A stretch of 64,000 bases of DNA from Elusimicrobiota bacterium (GTDB taxonomy: Bacteria > Elusimicrobiota > Elusimicrobia > UBA1565). Below the pieces are notes generated by a model. It was not told where the DNA came from. It did no database searches and was given only the letters and a program-made list of their open reading frames with translations. Below are positions 58,273-64,000 of the stretch, piece by piece (position 1 is the stretch's first letter; each line of letters opens with the position of its first letter). The translations under genes were made by a program, and so were the position numbers. The stretch lies in NCBI GenBank assembly GCA_016196755.1, contig JACPXC010000031.1, positions 1 through 64,000 on the forward strand, written 5' to 3'.

Positions 58273-58965
58273 GTGATCCAAAAGGTCTCCTCGTGGTTGA
58301 AGCGCCTCCGACCGGCCCCTATGCGCTGGCTCGTGCCGGTGGAGACCCCCTACCGCGAGCGCGCCTGGGACAAGTCCATCGTCCGTAAACGGAGCGTCCA
58401 CCTGCCTCTGCACGGAGCCGGGACGCGCTCCAAAGAACGGGAGTCCATGCTGCGCTTCCTGGAGCAGATACATGGGGAGTTGTCGGGCGAGGTCATCGAC
58501 TTGGGGGCCGGCCGCTCCCACCTCAAGCGCCTCCAGCATCGCATGCCCGACGTAAAGCGGGTCATAGCCCACGATGTCGTCGCCTATGAAGGCGTGGACC
58601 TGGTATGCGACCTCTCGGACTTGTCCTCGCGCCTGCCTCCGGGTTCGCTGGATGCGGCAACCTGCTTCGAGGTCCTCGAGCATCTTGAGGATCCGGCGGC
58701 CGCTCTCCGCGAGATCTTCGCGGTGCTCAAGCCCGGCGGAAGCCTCTACTTGACGACGCCTTTCCAGTATCCCATACACGGCTGGAAGCTGTCGGACGGA
58801 CGCCTGGATTACTGGCGCTTCACGGAGCACGGCCTGCGCAAGCTGCTGTCGCCCTACTGCGACGACATCCGAATCCAATACTCCGGCCAGCGGCGCGAGG
58901 AGCCCATCAGCTATTGCGTCGCCTGCGTCAAGCGCCCGGCGGCCGGGGCGGTCACCGCGCCATGA
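58273..58965 (+). CDS. Class I SAM-dependent methyltransferase
   Basis: 230 residues from GTG 58273. VIDLGAGRSHLKRL is motif I, CFEVLEHLEDPAAAL and LKPGGSLYLTTPF are later motifs. The start was chosen by the -10 box just upstream; longer frames run across the promoter. ATGA overlap with the ABC transporter gene. Likely caps or decorates the glycan before export. Confidence 0.83.
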   Translation: MIQKVSSWLKRLRPAPMRWLVPVETPYRERAWDKSIVRKRSVHLPLHGAGTRSKERESMLRFLEQIHGELSGEVIDLGAGRSHLKRLQHRMPDVKRVIAHDVVAYEGVDLVCDLSDLSSRLPPGSLDAATCFEVLEHLEDPAAALREIFAVLKPGGSLYLTTPFQYPIHGWKLSDGRLDYWRFTEHGLRKLLSPYCDDIRIQYSGQRREEPISYCVACVKRPAAGAVTAP

Positions 58966-60704
58966 CGGCCCGCGGCGCGTTCCTCGTCCTATTGCGGGGC
59001 CGCTGGCCGATGGTCTGCCTGCTGCTCGTGTCGATGCTGGCCGAAGGGGCGTTCGATTGCCTCGGCCTCGGGATGTTCGTCCCCCTCCTGGCATCGCTGC
59101 AAGGAGGGGGTATTCAGGCGCGCTCGTTCCCGGTGGCGGGCAGCGTTCTGAGCCGCTTCCCCTCGCACGACCCCGTCCTGGTCCTCGCCGGCCTGGTCCT
59201 GACGCTCTTCATCGTCAAGAACGCCGTAAAATACGCCAGCGACGTCCTCCAGGCGATCTTCGTATGGGAGCTCCGGCGCGATTGGTGGGAAAGGATTTCG
59301 TCGCGTTACCTGCATTCCTCCTACCGTTCCTTTATAGACCAGGAGAGCGGAGCCATCCTCAATAACCTCATCACCGAGCCGAGCTACTGCGTCAAGGCGT
59401 TCCTGACCGGCCTGGCCTTCATCTCGGCCGCCGTGCTGGCCGGCTGGTACTACGCGGCGCTGCTCTACTTCTCGTGGAAGGCGACGCTGGCCGCCACGCT
59501 CTTGGCCGGCGCGGCCCTGACCGTCAGCCGTCGGGCGATCATCCCGCTGTCCCACCGCGTCGGACTCCTGCGCCAGGAGAAGCACCAGCGCTTCGCCCAA
59601 CAGGCCACCGAATCCATCCACGGGATACTCCAGATAAAGCTCTACGGGATGGAGAATGCCGTCTTCGAGTCTATCCGCCAGAACCTGGGCGAGCTAAACC
59701 GCAGCATCCGCGTCTACGAAGCCCTGCGCAACCTGCCGGCGCCGGTGCTCGAGACCTCCCTGGTGTTCCTCTTTACCGCCACCCTGGCGTTCTTCAGCCT
59801 CAAGCGCCCCGGAGAGCTGGCGGCCTATCTGCCTCTCATGGGCGGGTTCGTCCTGCTGTCCCAGCGGCTCATGTCCCAGGTCTCCATCCTGGCCAACAGC
59901 CACGTGGAATGGATGACGATGCTTCCCTCCGTGAAGCGCATCGCCGGCATCATCGCCGACGACGCCGGCGCCGAGGACCTCGACCGAGGCCAGCCCGTCC
60001 CGAGCCTGCGCACCGGGCTGCGTTTGGAACGGCTGCGCTTCAGCTACGCGGGCAAGTCGCCGTGCCTGGAATCCGTCGACCTGGAGATCCCAGCCGGACA
60101 GGTCACGGCCTTGATCGGTCCCTCCGGCACGGGCAAATCCACCCTTGTGAACCTGATCAGCGGCGTCTATCGCGACTACGAGGGGAGCATCCTCATCGAC
60201 GGTCAGGAGCTGCGCGGGCTCCGCCTGCGCGATTGGCGGAGCCGCGTCGCCTATATCTCGCAGGATAATTACGTGTTCGCCGGCTCCATTCTCGAGAACA
60301 TCCGCCTGGGCGAACCCGCCGCCTCTGAAGAGGACGCCCGCCGAGCCGCCCGCACCGCCCGCGCGGACGAGTTCATCGAGCGGATGCAGCAGGGCTACTC
60401 GACTCCCGTCGGGGACCGCGGCCTCCATCTCTCGGCTGGACAGCGTCAGCGGCTCATCCTGGCCAGGGCCGTGCTCCGCCGCCCGGACCTCTTCATCCTC
60501 GACGAGGCGACCAACGCGCTCGACCCCCAATCCGAGCGCATGGTACGGGAGACCGTCCTCGACCTGGCGCGGCAGGAAGGCCGCACGGTCATCCTGATAT
60601 CCCACAACGAGACTTGGGCCCGACACGCGGACCGCTGCTACCGGCTGGAGTCTGGCCACGCCACGCTCGTCGCCGAGGCGTCCTTGGCCGGCGAGGGCGC
60701 ATGA
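58962..60704 (+). CDS. ABC exporter half-transporter (MsbA/PglK-like)
   Basis: 580 residues. Six N-terminal membrane helices, then an ATPase domain with Walker A GPSGTGKST, Q-loop ISQDNYV, signature LSAGQRQRL, and Walker B LFILDEATNALD. The fused permease-ATPase layout fits lipid or lipid-linked-oligosaccharide flippases such as MsbA and PglK, probably working as a homodimer. Third transport system beside the two Wzx flippases. Confidence 0.9.
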   Translation: MTARGAFLVLLRGRWPMVCLLLVSMLAEGAFDCLGLGMFVPLLASLQGGGIQARSFPVAGSVLSRFPSHDPVLVLAGLVLTLFIVKNAVKYASDVLQAIFVWELRRDWWERISSRYLHSSYRSFIDQESGAILNNLITEPSYCVKAFLTGLAFISAAVLAGWYYAALLYFSWKATLAATLLAGAALTVSRRAIIPLSHRVGLLRQEKHQRFAQQATESIHGILQIKLYGMENAVFESIRQNLGELNRSIRVYEALRNLPAPVLETSLVFLFTATLAFFSLKRPGELAAYLPLMGGFVLLSQRLMSQVSILANSHVEWMTMLPSVKRIAGIIADDAGAEDLDRGQPVPSLRTGLRLERLRFSYAGKSPCLESVDLEIPAGQVTALIGPSGTGKSTLVNLISGVYRDYEGSILIDGQELRGLRLRDWRSRVAYISQDNYVFAGSILENIRLGEPAASEEDARRAARTARADEFIERMQQGYSTPVGDRGLHLSAGQRQRLILARAVLRRPDLFILDEATNALDPQSERMVRETVLDLARQEGRTVILISHNETWARHADRCYRLESGHATLVAEASLAGEGA

Positions 60705-61768
60705 TCCGCGTCGGCATCAACGGCTTCGGCAGGGTCGGCCGCGCCCTCTACCGCGTCTGCCAGGAACGCCCCGGCGTCGAGATCGCGGCGATCAACGACA
60801 TCAATCCGGACCCCGGGAACATCGCCTACCTGCTCCAGTACGACTCGACCTATGGCAAGCTGCCCGGAACGGTGCTCGGCGGGGACGGCCACCTGTCCCA
60901 CGACGGGCGGAAGATCCCGCTGTTCTCGGAGAGCTCCGTCGCCGGCGTGCCGTGGGCGCGCCATGGCGTCGACGTGGTCGTCGAGGCGACCGGAGTCATC
61001 GACAACGTGCGCTCGGCACGCGGCTGCCTGGGCGGCCCGGTACGGAAGGTCGTCGTAACCTCCTCGCCCGAGGAGGTCGACCAGACCATCGTCTTCGGGG
61101 TCAATGAAGGAACCTACGACCCGGCCAGCCACGACGTCATAGCGGCCAGCATCTGCGACGCCAACGCCTGCGCCCCGGTCCTGCGCCTGCTGTGGGACGC
61201 CTTCGGGATCGAGCACGGCTTCTGCACGACGCTCCACCCGTGGCTGTCCTATCAGAACCTGATGGACGGGCCCTCGAAGTCGCAGGCCATCGCCGGCGAG
61301 ATCTATCACCACTACGCCCTCGGGCGCGACAGCACCGCATCGATCATCCCCAAGCCGACGACGGTGATCGCCGCCGTCGAGCGCGTGCTTCCCGCGATCC
61401 GCGGCAAGTTCGACTGCTTCTCCTACCGCGTCCCGACGAAGGTCGTCGCCTCCGCCGACCTGAGCGTCAAGCTGGGGCGCAAGACGACCCTCCCCGAACT
61501 GCAGGCGCTGCTCAAGGCCGGGGCGGCGCGCTCGCCCCGGATCCTGCGCTGGTCCGATGAGCCCCTGGTCTCCATCGATTTCGCCCAGACCGAGCAGTCG
61601 GCGGCCGTCGACGGACGCTGGCTCCAGCTGCGCGACGCGGAATACGCGAAGATCGTGCTGTGGTACGACAACGAATGGGGCTACGCCCACCGGGTGGCCG
61701 ACCTGCTATCCCTGGTCGGAGGGACGCTGTGCGACCCGCGGAAGCTTGCAGCGGGAGTCAAAGCGTGA
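60701..61768 (+). CDS. Divergent glyceraldehyde-3-phosphate dehydrogenase-like protein
   Basis: 355 residues. GINGFGRVGRALYR and WYDNEWGYAHRVADL are the NAD-binding start and C-terminal GAPDH signature. The catalytic pair C152/H179 keeps the classical 27-residue spacing, but the conserved SCTTNC motif reads ICDANA: two phosphate-site Thr residues are Asp and Ala, and the second Cys is Ala. This suggests another substrate or a non-glycolytic role. ATG in an ATGA overlap with the exporter gene; the operon context is glycan export. Confidence 0.85.
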   Translation: MIRVGINGFGRVGRALYRVCQERPGVEIAAINDINPDPGNIAYLLQYDSTYGKLPGTVLGGDGHLSHDGRKIPLFSESSVAGVPWARHGVDVVVEATGVIDNVRSARGCLGGPVRKVVVTSSPEEVDQTIVFGVNEGTYDPASHDVIAASICDANACAPVLRLLWDAFGIEHGFCTTLHPWLSYQNLMDGPSKSQAIAGEIYHHYALGRDSTASIIPKPTTVIAAVERVLPAIRGKFDCFSYRVPTKVVASADLSVKLGRKTTLPELQALLKAGAARSPRILRWSDEPLVSIDFAQTEQSAAVDGRWLQLRDAEYAKIVLWYDNEWGYAHRVADLLSLVGGTLCDPRKLAAGVKA

Positions 61769-62325
61769 CTCGCGATCCCTCGGGCCGCGGTGAGCGGGGC
61801 GGAGCCCTGCTCGACATCCTCCGCCGCGACCCACAGACGACGCAGCGTCAGATCGCCCGCCTGGCGAAGCTCTCGCTAGGGACCACCAACAAGCTCCTGC
61901 GCCAACTCGCCGAGACCGGCTGCTTGACGATCGAGGGGGGGCCTCGGGAGCGCCGCTACGTGGTCACGCCCAAAGGCATGACCGAGCGCTTCCGCGCCGT
62001 GTACGCTATGGCCGCCGACGCCGTCAGGGACGTGGCTCTTCTCGAGAAGACGATCCAAGTCGAGGTCATGAAGGCCTACGCGCGCGGAACACGCGCCGTC
62101 ACCGTCGTCGGGCGCAGCACGCTCTCCGAGATGGCCGGCCGGGCGGTCCTCGACCTCGGCTTGGTCGACCTCTCCTGTTCCCGAGTCGAGCATCCCTCGG
62201 AACTCCCGCCGGGGGACCTCCTGGCGCTGCTCGATGAGCCATACGAAGGCGCGGACTCGACCGACGTCCGCGCCCGCCTCATCGCCGAGATGCTGGTCGC
62301 TCCCAGCAAGGAAGAATCCAAATGA
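61765..62325 (+). CDS. Winged-helix transcriptional regulator
   Basis: 186 residues, GTG start in a GTGA overlap. LLDILRRDPQTTQRQIARLAKLS, LGTTNKLLRQLAETG and YVVTPKGMTERF form a winged HTH similar to MarR/ArsR-like or phage-Mu-style regulators of capsule loci. The C-terminal part (AVTVVGRSTLSEMAGRAVL) looks like a small Rossmann-type sensing domain. It could control this operon in response to a metabolite. Confidence 0.8.
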   Translation: MTRDPSGRGERGGALLDILRRDPQTTQRQIARLAKLSLGTTNKLLRQLAETGCLTIEGGPRERRYVVTPKGMTERFRAVYAMAADAVRDVALLEKTIQVEVMKAYARGTRAVTVVGRSTLSEMAGRAVLDLGLVDLSCSRVEHPSELPPGDLLALLDEPYEGADSTDVRARLIAEMLVAPSKEESK

Positions 62326-62963
62326 AGGGCTGGATCGACGTGACCGCGCCCCTCCAACCTCGTCTGCCCTCCTACCCGGGGAACCGTCCGTTCTCTCTCT
62401 GCTGGGTGGAGCGCCTTGAAAGCGGAGGCCCCTGCAACCTCTCGGCCTTGGACATCGGCAGCCATGCCGGCACGCACGTGGACGCCCCGCTGCATTTCAT
62501 CGAGGAAGGAGCGCCCATCGAACGGGTCCCCCTCGCCGACCTCTGCGGTCCCTGCCGGGTCGTCGACATCGACGACGCCCGCCGGGTCGACCTGCCCGAA
62601 TTGCGGCGGACGCTCCGGGGACGGGTCCCCGAGCGCCTGCTCCTCAGGACCCGGAATTCGCGGCGCAAGCTGATGCGCCGCAAAAGCTTCGCCAAGGACT
62701 TCGTTTACCTGACTCCCGAGGCCGCCTCCTGGCTGGTCGAAGGCGGCGCCCGCTTGGTCGGCATAGACTACCTATCGATCGAACGCTTCGGCTTCAAGAG
62801 CCCGGACACGCACCGAGCGCTGCTGGGCGCCGGGGTGCCCATCATCGAGGGGCTCGAGCTCTCCGAGGTCCGCCCTGGCTCCTATGAGCTCTTCTGCATG
62901 CCGCTCCTGGTGACCGGAGCCGACGGCGCCCCGGCGCGGGCCGCCCTGCGGAGCCCGGCATGA
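62322..62963 (+). CDS. Cyclase-family (kynurenine-formamidase-like) hydrolase
   Basis: 213 residues. IDVTAPLQPRLPSYPG at the start and SHAGTHVDAPLHF, the metal-binding HxGTHxDxPxHF motif, place it in the cyclase family (Mn/Zn amidases and cyclases). Substrate unknown; it could remove a formyl group or open a lactam/lactone on a sugar substituent. ATGA overlap with the regulator. Confidence 0.87.
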   Translation: MKGWIDVTAPLQPRLPSYPGNRPFSLCWVERLESGGPCNLSALDIGSHAGTHVDAPLHFIEEGAPIERVPLADLCGPCRVVDIDDARRVDLPELRRTLRGRVPERLLLRTRNSRRKLMRRKSFAKDFVYLTPEAASWLVEGGARLVGIDYLSIERFGFKSPDTHRALLGAGVPIIEGLELSEVRPGSYELFCMPLLVTGADGAPARAALRSPA

Positions 62964-63817
62964 CGCCCCTCATCTCGATCATCGTCCCGTGCCGGAGCCG
63001 GCCCGAGGAGTTGGACGTGCTGCTGCGCTCGCTCGAGCGCTCGAGCTATCCCGCGCGCGAGGTCATCGTCATAGACGACGCCAGCCCCGACCCTCTCGAG
63101 CCCGCCCTCGGCGCGCGTCCGGGAGTCCGCTTCCTGCGGGTCGCGCGCCGGGTGGGGCCGGCGGCGGCCAAGAACATCGGGGCACGCGCCTCGAGCGGCG
63201 ACTACCTCCTGTTCATGGATTCGGACACCGAGTTGGCCGCTCCGGCCATGCTGGAAGCCATGCTCGAGGTCTTCCATACCCGTGCGGATTGCGGCATCGT
63301 CGGCGGGGAATGGATACTCCGCGACGGGGCGTGGCGGCATCCGCTGCGCTCCTTCGGCCCCACGGGAGCTCTGGAGACCCGCCTCGTCGACGGCCCGCTG
63401 GCCCTCACGGCGGAGGTCAGCCACCTCTCTTCCTCGAACCTGATGATCCGGCGCGCGCTCTTCGAGCGCCTGGGCGGCTATTGGGAGCCGTACGACTACA
63501 TCATGGAGGACGCCGACCTATGCGCCGCCTGCCGCGCCGCCGGGCTGCGCGTCTACACCTCGAGCGACGTCTCGGTCCGCCACTTCAGGTCCGCCACCGC
63601 GCGCTCTTCGTTCCGCGTCCGCATGATGAACGCCCGCAACCAAGCGTTGTTCTGGCTCTGCCGCGGCCGAGTACGCGCCGGCTTGGGTCGCCTCGCGCGG
63701 GGGATGCGCCCCTCCCAACCCTTCGCCGCCGCGGCCTCGGCCCTCGCCGTCGCCGCGGCCCTTCCGGCCGTCGCGCGGCGCAGGGCCCGGAGCCCGGGAG
63801 AGCTCACATGGCCCTGA
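62960..63817 (+). CDS. Glycosyltransferase family 2
   Basis: 285 residues. ISIIVPCRSRPEELDVLL, VIVIDDASPDPLE and LFMDSDTELA (DXD-like) are the GT-A blocks; MEDADLCAACRAAG is the later acidic motif. A C-terminal Ala-rich hydrophobic segment may touch the membrane. ATGA overlap with the cyclase gene. Confidence 0.86.
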   Translation: MTPLISIIVPCRSRPEELDVLLRSLERSSYPAREVIVIDDASPDPLEPALGARPGVRFLRVARRVGPAAAKNIGARASSGDYLLFMDSDTELAAPAMLEAMLEVFHTRADCGIVGGEWILRDGAWRHPLRSFGPTGALETRLVDGPLALTAEVSHLSSSNLMIRRALFERLGGYWEPYDYIMEDADLCAACRAAGLRVYTSSDVSVRHFRSATARSSFRVRMMNARNQALFWLCRGRVRAGLGRLARGMRPSQPFAAAASALAVAAALPAVARRRARSPGELTWP

Positions 63818-64000
63818 CCTCCCTGCGGACCGTCAAGGCCGCCGCCCGGGCCGCCCTGCAGGTGCGCCGCAAGCGCGCGCAGCTCGACCACTGGGTGACG
63901 CCGCGCGTGATCTTCCTTTACGTCACCAATCGCTGCAACCTGAGCTGCTCGCACTGCTTCTACGCCGAGGAGCTCAACAACGCCGGGAAACCCGAGTTGA
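63808..64000 (+). CDS. Radical SAM protein, partial (cut by the window end)
   Basis: The first 64 residues are visible, from ATG 63808, overlapping the glycosyltransferase stop by 10 bases, and the frame is still open at the window end. FLYVTNRCNLSCSHCFYAEE contains the cluster motif CNLSCSHC, typical of SPASM-type or AdoMet radical enzymes. Unlike the two B12-type enzymes above, the cluster is near the N terminus, so no cobalamin domain precedes it. Function unknown. Confidence 0.8.
   Translation, partial: MALTSLRTVKAAARAALQVRRKRAQLDHWVTPRVIFLYVTNRCNLSCSHCFYAEELNNAGKPEL

Noticed and set aside
61801-62193. Antisense frame over the winged-helix regulator gene
   Set aside because: No motifs; high-GC antisense artefact.

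Overview
This window is almost entirely a surface-polysaccharide (LPS/O-antigen/capsule-type) biosynthesis and export locus from a GC-rich Gram-negative-type bacterium. The evidence is CMP-Kdo-synthetase-like and arabinose-5-phosphate-isomerase-like genes, NeuB/NeuA-like sialic-acid-family genes, two Wzx-type flippases, an O-antigen ligase/polymerase, three GT39-like membrane proteins, an MsbA-type ABC exporter and many nucleotide-sugar enzymes. I cannot fix the phylum from sequence alone; a deep-branching Gram-negative lineage such as Elusimicrobiota is only a guess. No rRNA, tRNA, CRISPR array, transposase or integrase was seen.

Layout. (A) 141-7499, minus strand: a tightly overlapping operon of MaoC, SDR, FkbH-like HAD/acyltransferase, acyl carrier protein, epimerases and a glycosyltransferase, i.e. 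ACP-dependent acyl chemistry inside a sugar operon. (B) 7592-19040, plus: aminotransferase, NeuB-like synthase, small HAD, methyltransferase, NeuA-like cytidylyltransferase, class III aminotransferase, VOC, TIM-barrel isomerase, two SDRs (one PtmA-like), a large glycosyltransferase and Wzx; this looks like a nonulosonic-acid-type pathway. (C) 19060-31987, plus: two B12-type radical SAM enzymes, a DRE-TIM aldolase fused to an MptE/DUF115-like domain, a HAD phosphatase, a ferredoxin-NADP-reductase-like flavoprotein, an LdpA-like double [4Fe-4S] protein, an HpcH/HpaI aldolase, a KdsB-like CMP transferase, a glycosyltransferase, a methyltransferase and an aminotransferase. This is the most unusual part: an apparently undescribed redox-coupled ulosonic-acid module. 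(D) 32014-34648: lower-GC accessory genes (UPF0158, pRiA4b ORF-3-like, XRE regulator) around one glycosyltransferase, with a dense array of inverted repeats before the XRE gene. (E) 34641-44937, plus: LegB-like dehydratase, nucleotidyltransferase, epimerase, GNAT, PIG-L deacetylase, glycosyltransferase, O-antigen ligase, KdsD-like isomerase, second Wzx and GT39. (F) 44934-48122, minus: aminotransferase, epimerase, Gfo/Idh/MocA oxidoreductase. (G) 48185-50738, plus: two methyltransferases and a PhyH dioxygenase. (H) 50739-58179, minus: glycan modification genes (polyprenol-phosphate glycosyltransferase, formyltransferase, FemAB-like, two GT39-like, hexapeptide acyltransferase, Gmd). (I) 58273-64000, plus: methyltransferase, ABC exporter, divergent GAPDH-like protein, winged-helix regulator, cyclase, glycosyltransferase and a cut-off radical SAM gene.

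Two architectural habits stand out. Most neighbours overlap by 4 bases (ATGA/GTGA, with a TTGA and probably a CTGA case), implying long translationally coupled operons. At strand switches and internal breaks, AT-rich -10 boxes (often extended, TGN-TANNNT) sit only 6-8 bases before the start codon, suggesting leaderless mRNAs. There are no gene-free stretches over 300 bases.
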